A stretch of 64,000 nucleotides of DNA, taken from assembly GCF_035984415.1 (NCBI RefSeq), contig NZ_CP130720.1, forward strand, positions 3,038,001-3,102,000. Direction: 5' to 3'. The position numbers and the translations under genes were made by a program. Source of the stretch: Streptomyces sp. NBC_01296 (GTDB lineage: Bacteria > Actinomycetota > Actinomycetes > Streptomycetales > Streptomycetaceae). The notes under the pieces are model-generated. The model ran no database searches and had not been told where the DNA came from. It saw nothing but the letters and a program-made list of their open reading frames with translations. Each line of letters starts with the position of its first letter. The stretch's first letter is position 1. Below are positions 47,014 to 55,101 of the stretch, piece by piece.

Positions 47014-47952
47014 ATGAGCGACACTTCCTCCCCCTTCGGCTTCGAGCTCGTGCGGCGTGGTTACGACCGCGGTCAGGTGGACGACCGCATTACCAAGCTG
47101 GTCTCCGACCGCGACAGCGCCCTTGGACGTATCAACTCTCTGGAAAAGCGGATCGAGGAGCTGCACCTCGAGACGCAGAACGCCCAGGCCCAGGTGAGCG
47201 ACGCCGAGCCGTCGTACGCCGGCCTCGGCGCCCGGGTCGAGAAGATCCTGCGCCTGGCCGAGGAGGAGGCGAAGGACCTGCGCGAGGAGGCCCGTCGCGC
47301 GGCCGAGCAGCACCGTGAGCTGGCCGAGTCGGCTGCCCAGCAGGTCCGCAACGACGCCGAGTCGTTCGCCGCCGACCGCAAGTCGAAGGCGGAGGACGAG
47401 GGCGTCCGCATCGTCGAGAAGGCCAAGGGCGACGCCTCCACCCTGCGCAACGAGGCCCAGAAGGACGCCGCCTCCAAGCGCGAGGAGGCCGACGCCCTGT
47501 TCGAGGAGACCCGCGCCAAGGCCGCCCAGGCCGCCGCGGACTTCGAGACCAACCTGGCCAAGCGCCGCGAGCAGTCCGAGCGCGACCTGGCCTCGCGCCA
47601 GGCCAAGGCCGAGAAGCGCCTCGCGGAGATCGAGCACCGCGCCGAGCAGCTGCGCCTGGAGGCCGAGAAGCTGCGTACGGACGCCGAGCGCCGCGCCCGC
47701 CAGACCGTGGAGACCGCGCAGCGCCAGGCCGAGGACATCGTCGCCGACGCCAACGCGAAGGCCGACCGCATCCGCAGCGAGTCCGAGCGCGAGCTGGCGG
47801 CGCTCACCAACCGCCGCGACTCCATCAACGCCCAGCTGACCAACGTCCGCGAGATGCTGGCGACGCTGACCGGTGCGGCCGTTGCCGCGGCCAACCCGAT
47901 CGTCGACGACGAGCCGGTCACGCGCGGCGTTCCGGCGCAGCAGAGCCGCTAG
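47014..47952 (+). CDS. filP: FilP, intermediate-filament-like coiled-coil protein
   Basis: 312 residues. The N-terminal FELVRRGYDRGQVDDRITKL is DivIVA-like, then a continuous coiled coil (about 30-285) with AEQHRELAESAAQQVRNDAE and RQTVETAQRQAEDIVADA, and a short disordered tail. FilP forms cytoskeletal networks behind the growing hyphal tip, interacts with Scy and DivIVA and stiffens the cell. Length matches S. coelicolor FilP (about 310). Confidence 0.94.
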   Translation: MSDTSSPFGFELVRRGYDRGQVDDRITKLVSDRDSALGRINSLEKRIEELHLETQNAQAQVSDAEPSYAGLGARVEKILRLAEEEAKDLREEARRAAEQHRELAESAAQQVRNDAESFAADRKSKAEDEGVRIVEKAKGDASTLRNEAQKDAASKREEADALFEETRAKAAQAAADFETNLAKRREQSERDLASRQAKAEKRLAEIEHRAEQLRLEAEKLRTDAERRARQTVETAQRQAEDIVADANAKADRIRSESERELAALTNRRDSINAQLTNVREMLATLTGAAVAAANPIVDDEPVTRGVPAQQSR

Positions 47953-48023
47953 TACGCCGGGCAGTTCACCGGCGGTCGACCTGTCGGCCACTCACCGGCT
48001 ACTCGCTGGTAGCGAAATGTCCT

Positions 48024-48072
48024 GCCCGAGGGCCCCGTGTCACCTGTTTGAGGTGGCGTGGGGCCCTCGGGC
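48024..48072 (+). terminator. Hairpin terminator downstream of filP
   Basis: GCCCGAGGGCCCC pairs with GGGGCCCTCGGGC (13 bp), extended inward by ACCT/AGGT around GTTTG. It lies 71 bp after the filP stop and just before the next promoter. Confidence 0.8.
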
Positions 48073-48089
48073 GTTCTAGCGTGAGCCGC

Positions 48090-49112
48090 ATGATCGAGCT
48101 TGAGGGCCTTACCAAACGATTCGGCGCGAAGACCGCCGTGGACCACCTCAGCTTCCAGGTCAGACCGGGGGTGGTGACCGGCTTCCTCGGCCCCAACGGG
48201 GCCGGGAAGTCCACGACCATGCGCATGATGCTCGACCTCGACAACCCGACCAGCGGGACGGTCCGGATCGACGGGAAGCACTACCGGGACCTGCCGGAGC
48301 CGCTGAAGCACATCGGGGCGCTGCTGGACGCGAAAGCCATGCACGGCGGTCGCAACGCATACAACAACCTTCTCTGCCTTGCCCAGTCGAACCGCATCCC
48401 GGAGAGCCGGGTGGCCGAAGTACTGGATCTTGTCGGGCTGACGGCCGTGGCGAAGAAGAAGTCGAAAGGATTTTCGCTGGGTATGGGCCAGCGGCTGGGA
48501 ATCGCCTCTGCGCTGCTGGGCGACCCGGAGATCCTCATGTTCGACGAACCCGTCAATGGTCTGGACCCGGAGGGAATTCTCTGGATCAGGAATCTTATGA
48601 AGGGGTTGGCGGCCGAGGGAAGGACGATCTTCGTCTCCTCCCACTTGATGAGCGAAATGGCGCTGACCGCAGACCATTTGATCGTCATCGGCCAGGGAAA
48701 GCTTCTGGCCGACATGTCGATGGCTGATTTCATTCACCAGAACTCGCGCAGCTACGTCCGGCTGCGCTCGCCGCAGCAGGAGCGGCTCAAGGACGTCCTG
48801 CACGAGGCCGGGATCGACGCCATCAGCGTCCCGGCCACCGGCACGCTGGAGATCGACGGGGTGACCGCGGAGCAGCTCGGCGAGCTGGCCGCCCAGCACC
48901 AGATCGTGCTGCACGAACTCAGCCCGCAACGGGCTTCACTGGAGGAAGCGTTCATGCGCATGACGGCGGACTCCGTCGAGTACCACGCCCACGCGCCGGG
49001 CGCCCCGGGCATGCTGCCCGGGCCCGGCCACGCGGCCGACAACCCGGCCCGGCCGGCCGACGTCCCCGCGTGGGGCTCCGGTTACGAGGCGACGCGCAAG
49101 GGCGGCGAGTGA
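48090..49112 (+). CDS. ABC transporter ATP-binding protein (system 1)
   Basis: A 340-residue ABC-2 type ATPase. Walker A FLGPNGAGKSTTM, signature SLGMGQRLGIASAL, Walker B LMFDEPVNGLDPEG and switch His in VFVSSHLMSEM-type context (here IFVSSHLMSEM). The ATG at 48090 follows a TAGCGT box by 7 nt, suggesting a leaderless mRNA. A segment from about 48355 to 48740 uses many more A/T-ending codons than the rest (TTT, CTT, GAA, AAT), unlike its paralogue at 50076. The C-terminus is a His/Pro/Gly-rich tail. Coupled to the permease that follows. Family-wide roles: drug, lipid or peptide export. Confidence 0.93.
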   Translation: MIELEGLTKRFGAKTAVDHLSFQVRPGVVTGFLGPNGAGKSTTMRMMLDLDNPTSGTVRIDGKHYRDLPEPLKHIGALLDAKAMHGGRNAYNNLLCLAQSNRIPESRVAEVLDLVGLTAVAKKKSKGFSLGMGQRLGIASALLGDPEILMFDEPVNGLDPEGILWIRNLMKGLAAEGRTIFVSSHLMSEMALTADHLIVIGQGKLLADMSMADFIHQNSRSYVRLRSPQQERLKDVLHEAGIDAISVPATGTLEIDGVTAEQLGELAAQHQIVLHELSPQRASLEEAFMRMTADSVEYHAHAPGAPGMLPGPGHAADNPARPADVPAWGSGYEATRKGGE

Positions 49113-49114
49113 CC

Positions 49115-49888
49115 ATGTCCTCCTTCCCCGCCGTTCTCCGGTCCGAGTGGACCAAGATCCGTACGGTCGCCTCGACCAGCTGGACCCTCGCCACCGCGTT
49201 CCTGATCACCGTCGCCATCGGCGCCGGGCTGTGTGCCGCGGTCAACGCGACCTTCGAGGACCTGCCCAAGGACCAGCAGGTCACGTTCGACGCCACGCAG
49301 ATGAGCTTCTCCGGGATGCTCCTGGGCCAGCTGGCGATGCTCGTCTTCGGGGCGATGGTGGTCGGCAGCGAATACAGCACGGGCATGATCCGCACCTCCC
49401 TCGCCGCCGTTCCCCGGCGCGGCAGCCTGCTGCTCGGGAAGGTCACCGCCGCGACCGCGCTGGCCCTGGTGGTGGGCCTGGCCACCGGCTTCGTGTCCTT
49501 CTTCCTCGGGCAGGCGATCCTCGGCGACCACAGCATCGGACTGGGCGGGGAGAACGTCCTGCGCGCGGTGATCGGCGTCGGCCTGTACATGGCGCTGCTC
49601 GCCCTGTTCGCCATCGGCGCGTCGATGATGCTGCGGAACACGGCTGCCTCGATCGCGATCCTGATCACCTTCGTCCTGATCCTGCCCATCGTCCTCAGCG
49701 TGGTCGACGCCACCCGCAAGATCGCCTACTACCTGCCCAGCCAGTCCGGTGCCGCGATCATGCAGACCGTGCCCGCGGGCAGCTCGGACGCGCCCTACGG
49801 GCCGTGGGGCGGCCTCGGGATCATGGCGCTGTGGGCGCTGGCCGCCGTGCTCGGGGGCTACCTGGTGCTGAACAAGCGGGACGCCTGA
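49115..49888 (+). CDS. ABC-2 permease (system 1)
   Basis: A 257-residue membrane protein with six predicted helices. Starts SSFPAVLRSEWTKIRTVAST, the typical ABC-2 actinobacterial opening, and contains MVVGSEYSTGMIRTSLAAVPRR. The ATG at 49115 is used; a GTG at 49109 overlapping the ATPase stop is an alternative. Partner of the 48090 ATPase; substrate unknown. Confidence 0.9.
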   Translation: MSSFPAVLRSEWTKIRTVASTSWTLATAFLITVAIGAGLCAAVNATFEDLPKDQQVTFDATQMSFSGMLLGQLAMLVFGAMVVGSEYSTGMIRTSLAAVPRRGSLLLGKVTAATALALVVGLATGFVSFFLGQAILGDHSIGLGGENVLRAVIGVGLYMALLALFAIGASMMLRNTAASIAILITFVLILPIVLSVVDATRKIAYYLPSQSGAAIMQTVPAGSSDAPYGPWGGLGIMALWALAAVLGGYLVLNKRDA

Positions 49889-49896
49889 CGGACGGG

Positions 49897-49932
49897 ACGC
49901 GGGGCGTCCGTCCCGGGACGGACGCCCCGCGT
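49897..49932. terminator. 36-bp perfect palindrome after the first ABC pair
   Basis: ACGCGGGGCGTCCGTCCC followed directly by its exact complement, no loop. Lies 8 nt after the permease stop, the expected place for a terminator. Confidence 0.85.
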
Positions 49933-50075
49933 ACTACGGGTCATCCCCGGGTCGGGCTCAGGGTCAGCTCAGGGATCCGGTCCGGGGTGGAACCACAGGC
50001 GACTCGATATCCTCTTAACTCTTACGCGGACGAAAGCCGTCCGGTCCTGGCAAGGGGCAGAGCAGAGGCAGAGCA

Positions 50076-51203
50076 ATGATCGAGGCTGTCGGCCTGACCA
50101 AGCGCTACGGCGCCAAGACCGCCGTCGACCAGCTGTCCTTCCAGGTCAGGCCGGGTCACGTGACGGGATTCCTGGGGCCGAACGGCTCCGGGAAGTCCAC
50201 CACCATGCGCATGATCCTCGGCTTGGACCGGCCCACGGCAGGCCACGTGACGATCAACGGCGTGCCCTTCCGGCAGCTTCCGAACGCCCAGCGGCACGTC
50301 GGTGCCCTGCTCGACGCCAAGGCCGTGCACGGCGGCCGCCGGGCCCGCAGGCACCTGCTCTCCGTCGCCCAGCTCTCCGGCATCCCGGAGAAGCGGGTGG
50401 ACGAGGTGCTCGCCGTGGTCGGCCTCCAGGACGTCGCCGGGCAGCGCACGAAGGGCTTCTCGCTCGGCATGGGCCAGCGGCTCGGCATCGCCGCCGCCCT
50501 CCTCGGCGACCCCCAGGTGCTGCTGTTCGACGAGCCGGTCAACGGGCTCGACCCCGAGGGCATCCTCTGGGTCCGCACCCTCATGCGCCGGCTCGCCGCC
50601 GAGGGCCGCACGGTGTTCGTTTCCTCACACCTGATGAGCGAGATGGCGCTCACCGCCGACCACCTCATCGTGATCGGCCGGGGGCGGCTGCTGGCCGACA
50701 TGGGCACCCAGGAGTTCATCGCGCACAACTCGGCCGGATTCGCGCGGGTACGCGCGGCCGACAATGATCACGATGGCCGGGATGCACTGGGTGCGGCCCT
50801 GACCAAGGCGGGCGGCCGGGTCCTCCAGGAGCCCGACGGGGCACTGCGCGTGACCGGCCTGGAGCTGCCCCGCATCTCCGACCTCGCGCACGAGGCCGGC
50901 GTACGGCTGTGGGAGCTGTCCCCGCACCGGGCCTCGCTCGAGGAGGCCTACATGCGGATGACGCAGCCCGCCGTGGAGTACACCTCCACCGACGACCCGC
51001 GGGCCGAGCTGTGGGAACCGGAGCCGCTGAGCGTCCCCGCCTGGGAGGACGAGCTCCCGGCCCCGGAGGTGCCGCAGACCGGATTCTTCGCTCCCCCGCC
51101 GCCCGGGGCGGGCGGTCAGCCCTTCCTGATGCCCAGCAGCCCCGGCGAGCTCGCCGGCGCCCCCCAGAACACCCCGACGGACACCCGCAAGGACACCCGA
51201 TGA
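50076..51203 (+). CDS. ABC transporter ATP-binding protein (system 2)
   Basis: 375 residues, a paralogue of the 48090 protein: GFLGPNGSGKSTTMRM, GFSLGMGQRLGIAAAL and LLFDEPVNGLDPEGIL. GC-rich codon use throughout, in contrast to its paralogue. The last 60 residues form a Pro-rich, charged tail. ATG preceded by a purine-rich GGCAGAGCAGAGGCAGAGCA direct repeat. ATGA overlap with the next permease gene. Confidence 0.93.
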   Translation: MIEAVGLTKRYGAKTAVDQLSFQVRPGHVTGFLGPNGSGKSTTMRMILGLDRPTAGHVTINGVPFRQLPNAQRHVGALLDAKAVHGGRRARRHLLSVAQLSGIPEKRVDEVLAVVGLQDVAGQRTKGFSLGMGQRLGIAAALLGDPQVLLFDEPVNGLDPEGILWVRTLMRRLAAEGRTVFVSSHLMSEMALTADHLIVIGRGRLLADMGTQEFIAHNSAGFARVRAADNDHDGRDALGAALTKAGGRVLQEPDGALRVTGLELPRISDLAHEAGVRLWELSPHRASLEEAYMRMTQPAVEYTSTDDPRAELWEPEPLSVPAWEDELPAPEVPQTGFFAPPPPGAGGQPFLMPSSPGELAGAPQNTPTDTRKDTR

Positions 51204-52048
51204 CCGGCCCCACGAGCACCGGCCCCACGAGCACCGCGGACCGGCCGACGAGCTACACGTCGCCGCTCCCGACGCCCCGGCCGCACCTCGGGCACGCCGT
51301 GGCCTCGGAGTGGACGAAGATGATCTCGGTGCGCTCGACGGTGTGGACGCTCGGTTCGCTGGTGCTGCTCGTCGTCGGCATCGGGCTGCTCGCCGTCTCC
51401 GAGACCCGCTCCGCCGACTACCAGGACGTGCCGCTCACGGCGCCCGCGCTGTTCGGGCTGCTGGTGGGCCAGGTCTCCGTGATCGTGCTCGGCATCCTGA
51501 CGATCACCTCCGAATACGGCACGGGGCTGATCCGTACGACCTTCACCGCCGCCCCCGACCGGGCCCGGGTGCTGACCGCGAAGTACCTCGTCTTCTCCAC
51601 CGTCGCCTTCCTGACCGTCACCGGATCGGTGGCGGTGGTCGGGCTGGCCTCCGCGATCCTGCGGGGCGGCACGGCTGCCGGGCCGCACGGCAGCCACGAA
51701 TGGGTCTCCGCCCTGGTCGGCTGCCTGTACGTCACCCTGCTCGGCGTGCTGGGTCTGGCGGTCGGGGCGATGCTGCGGCACTCCGCCGGGGCGATCGCCG
51801 TGATGCTGGGGCTGGTCACGCTGCCGCCGGTGATAGGGGGGATGCTCAGCATGTGGGAGACCATGGCCCCGCTCGGCCGGGCCGTGCTCCAGTACAACGC
51901 CCCGGTCGCCCTCATGCAGCTGTACGGCCTGCCGAACAACGACACCGCCAACCTGCCGGGCAACGCGGCGCAGCTGCTGATGATCCTGCTGGTGACGGGG
52001 GCCGCGGTGGCGGGCTCGTACGTGGTGGTCGGCCGCCGCGACGTCTGA
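51200..52048 (+). CDS. ABC-2 permease (system 2)
   Basis: A 282-residue permease, paralogue of 49115. The N-terminus has a short Ser/Thr/Pro repeat (TGPTSTGPTSTADRPTS) before HLGHAVASEWTKMISVRS. ITSEYGTGLIRTTFTAAPDR is the family signature, followed by about six helices. Coupled to the 50076 ATPase. Two tandem ABC-2 pairs with high mutual similarity indicate duplication of the whole cassette. Confidence 0.9.
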   Translation: MTGPTSTGPTSTADRPTSYTSPLPTPRPHLGHAVASEWTKMISVRSTVWTLGSLVLLVVGIGLLAVSETRSADYQDVPLTAPALFGLLVGQVSVIVLGILTITSEYGTGLIRTTFTAAPDRARVLTAKYLVFSTVAFLTVTGSVAVVGLASAILRGGTAAGPHGSHEWVSALVGCLYVTLLGVLGLAVGAMLRHSAGAIAVMLGLVTLPPVIGGMLSMWETMAPLGRAVLQYNAPVALMQLYGLPNNDTANLPGNAAQLLMILLVTGAAVAGSYVVVGRRDV

Positions 52049-52091
52049 GCGGCCGGACGCCGCGAGCCCGGCCTGATCGGCAGGACGCCCC

Positions 52092-52418
52092 CTAGTACTT
52101 GGGGGCGTTCCTGGACCGCTGCACCCGCGAGGTGCGGCGGTCCTTCGCGTTCCAGCAGGCCTTGTGCCAGTGCCGGCGGTCGTCCACGCCGCCGTACTCC
52201 GGCCAGGCCACCAGGTGCGGGGTGCCGGAGGGGATCTCCTGGTCGCAGCCCGGGCAGCGGTAGCGCTTGCCCGCCGCGCTCGCGCCCGCGACGTGCCGGA
52301 CCTTCCACTCCTCGCCCTGGTACTCCTCGGTGCGCTCCAACCCGAACCGGTCGAGGCCGGTGCTGGGGCGTTCGTCCGGAGTCTCGCCGCCCCTGGGGCG
52401 GTTGTGGCGCGGTGACAC
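52092..52418 (-). CDS. Small Zn-ribbon/HNH-like protein
   Basis: 108 residues from a GTG preceded by GAGG. CPGCDQEIPSGTPHLVAW and RRHWHKACW give a C-x2-C...H...H-x3-C pattern, a likely zinc site of the type seen in HNH-related and PARP-like zinc folds. N-terminus basic and disordered. No catalytic motif beyond this; function unknown. Sits at the end of the ABC region and faces away from the LLM oxidoreductase gene. Confidence 0.75.
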   Translation of the reverse strand: MSPRHNRPRGGETPDERPSTGLDRFGLERTEEYQGEEWKVRHVAGASAAGKRYRCPGCDQEIPSGTPHLVAWPEYGGVDDRRHWHKACWNAKDRRTSRVQRSRNAPKY

Positions 52419-52524
52419 GTATACCTCACGGATGGGCGGACGGAAGTGACTTTCTCCCAGACTACGCGCAGCGAGGCCGGGTACCCGCAGGGTGGCTGAC
52501 AGAGGCGATGCGGTGACGTCGATT

Positions 52525-52572
52525 GGCCTGACAATCCCAATAACTTTCCTGTCAGGCCGTGCCTTTGGCACG
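52525..52572 (+). promoter_or_regulatory. Two adjacent hairpins in the LLM oxidoreductase leader
   Basis: GGCCTGACA at 52525-52533 pairs with TGTCAGGCC at 52550-52558 across a 16-nt loop; directly after, CGTGCC-TTT-GGCACG forms a second hairpin (52558-52572, sharing one base). The pair lies 75-120 nt before the start of the flavin oxidoreductase gene and has no ORF. It may be an operator, an attenuator or an RNA element. Confidence 0.45.
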
Positions 52573-52647
52573 TGTCAGACGTTGTTGCCATCAGATGAAC
52601 CGGTCCACCTGGGGGAGGCCGCGTCAGCCACGAGGAGGGCAAAGGCG

Positions 52648-53667
52648 ATGCGCGTAGGAGCGTTTGTACTGGCGGCCCAGTTCCCGGGCCAGGGACAGGG
52701 GGAGGCTCTGCACCGGGCGGTGCGGACCGCAGAGGTGGCCGAGGAGGCCGGGCTGGACTCGGTCTGGCTCGCCGAGCACCATTTCGTCCCGTACGGGGTC
52801 TGCCCGTCGGCGGTGACCCTGGCGGCGCTGCTGCTGGGGCGGACCCGGCGGCTGCGGGTGGGCACGGCGGTGAGCGTGCTGCCGAGCACGCACCCGGTGG
52901 CCCTCGGGGAGCAGGCGGCGCTGCTGCACCTGACCTCGGGCGGCCGTTTCACCCTGGGGGTGGGCCGGGGCGGGCCCTGGGTGGACCTGGAGGTGTTCGG
53001 CGGCGGCCTGGACGCCTACGAGAAGGAGTTCCCGGAGGGCCTGGACCTGCTGCGGCGCTGGCTCACCGAGCCGCGGGTGGCGGCTGCCGGCGAGCGGTAC
53101 GGGTTCCGCGAAGTGGCCGTCGTACCGCGCCCGTCGGAGGCGCTGGACGGGGACGGATCCGGGCCGGAGGTGATGGTCGCCTGCACCTCACCCGCGTCGG
53201 TACGGCTGGCCGCGGAGCGGGGGCTGCCGATGCTGCTGGGCATGCACTGCGGGGACGAGGACAAGGCGGCCATGGTCGCGCTGTACCGGCGTACGGCCGC
53301 GGCGGCGGGCCACTGCCCGGACGCCCCGCACGTGTCGGCGGGCGTGTGCCAGTTGGCGGACCGTACGGCCGACGCCCGCGAGGCCCTGCTGAAGGCGATG
53401 CCGGGCTGGCTGAAGCAGGGGCTGGACGCGCACGTGACGGTCGACGGCCGGGAGCGCGCGATGCGCGACCCCGTCGCCTACACCGAGCTGCTCTGCGATC
53501 TGCACCCCGTGGGCACCCCGCGGCTGGCGGCGAACCGCCTCGCGGCCACCGCCGAGCGGACGGGGATCACGCGGTTCGCCCTGCTGACGGAGGGGTCCGG
53601 GGATCTCGCCGCGACGGAGGAGAACGTACGGCGCCTCGGCGCCGAGGTCCTGCCCCGTCTCGGCTGA
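52648..53667 (+). CDS. LLM-class flavin-dependent oxidoreductase
   Basis: A 339-residue luciferase-like monooxygenase-fold protein (bacterial luciferase family), cofactor FMN or F420. The ATG at 52648 is chosen for the GAGGAGGG upstream. SVWLAEHHFVPYGVCPSAV and RRLRVGTAVSVLPSTHP are the LLM family signatures; GRFTLGVGRGGPWVDLEVFG is the cofactor loop. Substrate unknown. Confidence 0.9.
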   Translation: MRVGAFVLAAQFPGQGQGEALHRAVRTAEVAEEAGLDSVWLAEHHFVPYGVCPSAVTLAALLLGRTRRLRVGTAVSVLPSTHPVALGEQAALLHLTSGGRFTLGVGRGGPWVDLEVFGGGLDAYEKEFPEGLDLLRRWLTEPRVAAAGERYGFREVAVVPRPSEALDGDGSGPEVMVACTSPASVRLAAERGLPMLLGMHCGDEDKAAMVALYRRTAAAAGHCPDAPHVSAGVCQLADRTADAREALLKAMPGWLKQGLDAHVTVDGRERAMRDPVAYTELLCDLHPVGTPRLAANRLAATAERTGITRFALLTEGSGDLAATEENVRRLGAEVLPRLG

Positions 53668-53669
53668 GG

Positions 53670-53715
53670 CTGCCGCTCCGGTATCAATGGCACCTCCCGC
53701 GATACGGAGCGGCAG
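53670..53715 (+). terminator. Terminator of the flavin oxidoreductase gene
   Basis: CTGCCGCTCC and GGAGCGGCAG arms, extended by GTATC/GATAC, with one bulged G and a 15-nt loop. It starts 3 nt after the stop codon. Confidence 0.75.
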
Positions 53716-53724
53716 CGAAGTACG

Positions 53725-53769
53725 GTCGTGCAGGTCGTGCGGGTCGTGCATGTCATGCGGTTCGTACGG
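53725..53769. repeat. Five tandem 9-bp repeats
   Basis: Unit GTCGTGCGG with drift in copies 1 and 3-5 (GTCGTGCAG, GTCGTGCAT, GTCATGCGG, TTCGTACGG). It lies between the terminator and the stop of the SCO5389-family gene. Noncoding; likely slippage product or a small spacer array. Confidence 0.7.
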
Positions 53770-53773
53770 TTGG

Positions 53774-54166
53774 TCAGCAGTCCCGGAGCTCGGGCGACTG
53801 GTTGAGCAGCTGGCCGCGGATCGAAGTGAACTTGGCCAGCCGGTCGTCCGAGGAAGGATCCAGCGGGAACACGGCCACACGGTGGCAGTTCTGGAATGCC
53901 AGGCGCACCCCGAAGTGCCGCTGCAGCGCACCACGTATCGCGTCACTCGCGAGAGCGCGCAGCAGCTGGCCACGCGCCTGCTCGTCGGGCGGCGGCGTCT
54001 GGTTGTCGGCGAACTCTCCGCCGTCCACCTTCAGCTGTGCCACCAGCGAGCTGATCATCTCCCACGCGAAGGGCAGGGAGGTCCGGACGCAGTCGACGAA
54101 AGCGGCTTCGTCGACCTCGCCTCGCTCGGCCTGTTCGAGTAGGGCCGGTGAGACGTCGAGCGACAT
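53774..54166 (-). CDS. SCO5389-family protein
   Basis: 130 residues from an ATG with AGGAGA upstream. Helical protein starting MSLDVSPALLEQAERGEVDE, with a conserved CVRTSLPFAWEMISSLVAQL segment and a C-terminal beta strand (RLAFQNCHRVAVFPLDPSSD). I recognise it as the Streptomyces SCO5389 family; function unknown. It is divergent from nucS. Confidence 0.85.
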   Translation of the reverse strand: MSLDVSPALLEQAERGEVDEAAFVDCVRTSLPFAWEMISSLVAQLKVDGGEFADNQTPPPDEQARGQLLRALASDAIRGALQRHFGVRLAFQNCHRVAVFPLDPSSDDRLAKFTSIRGQLLNQSPELRDC

Positions 54167-54386
54167 GGGTTCTCCTCTCGCGACCCCGGCGGTTTGGGTT
54201 GCCGGAGTCTTACGGGCAGGGACGGAGGCGGCGACGCAGCGTGCACGCTCCGCAACCTCCTGCTCACCACGGTAGGCGCCCCATGGGTGGCGCACCAGGA
54301 GAATGCGCATACAACGCGCCATCGGCGAACGGGGCTTTCAGGGGCGAATCGCGTGGAGGCCTTCTCGTCGAGTAGCGTTGCCGACC

Positions 54387-55058
54387 ATGCGTCTCGTCAT
54401 TGCCCGCTGCTCCGTCGACTACGCGGGCCGGCTCACCGCCCATCTGCCCTCGGCACCCCGTCTGATCCTCGTGAAGGCCGACGGCAGTGTCTCGATCCAT
54501 GCGGACGACCGGGCGTACAAACCGCTCAACTGGATGTCGCCCCCCTGCACCCTCAAGGAGGGGAGCGGGGACGAGGCCGGCGTCTGGACGGTCGTCAACA
54601 AGGCGGGTGAGAAGCTCATCATCACCATGGAGGAAGTCCTCCACGACTCCTCCCACGAGCTGGGCGTCGATCCGGGTCTGATCAAGGACGGCGTGGAGGC
54701 ACACCTCCAGGAGCTCCTGGCGGACCGGATCGAAACGCTGGGCGACGGGTACACGCTGATCCGGCGCGAGTACATGACGGCGATCGGCCCGGTGGACATC
54801 CTGTGCCGGGACGCCTCCGGCGGGACGGTGGCGGTGGAGATCAAGCGCCGCGGCGAGATCGACGGCGTCGAGCAGCTCACGCGCTACCTGGAGCTCCTCA
54901 ACCGCGATCCCCACCTGGCGCCGGTGCGGGGCGTCTTCGCGGCCCAGGAGATCAAGCCCCAGGCCCGCGTTCTGGCCACGGACCGCGGCATGGACTGCGT
55001 GATCCTGGACTACAACGCCCTCCGCGGCATCGAGGACGACAAGCTCCGCCTCTTCTGA
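54387..55058 (+). CDS. nucS: Endonuclease NucS (EndoMS)
   Basis: A 223-residue mismatch-specific endonuclease replacing MutS/MutL in actinobacteria. The N-terminal DNA-binding region begins [20 protein letters not shown]. The C-terminal RecB-like nuclease reads [20 protein letters not shown], i.e. the D...E-x-K catalytic triad, followed by [14 protein letters not shown]. It cleaves both strands at G-T, G-G and T-T mismatches, usually with the beta clamp. A TAGCGT box ends 8 nt before the ATG, so the transcript is probably leaderless. Confidence 0.96.
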   Translation: MRLVIARCSVDYAGRLTAHLPSAPRLILVKADGSVSIHADDRAYKPLNWMSPPCTLKEGSGDEAGVWTVVNKAGEKLIITMEEVLHDSSHELGVDPGLIKDGVEAHLQELLADRIETLGDGYTLIRREYMTAIGPVDILCRDASGGTVAVEIKRRGEIDGVEQLTRYLELLNRDPHLAPVRGVFAAQEIKPQARVLATDRGMDCVILDYNALRGIEDDKLRLF

Positions 55059-55101
55059 CCCCCGGGCCCGCAGGCCGATCCCGGCCCCGCCGGCGTTCGG
55101 C

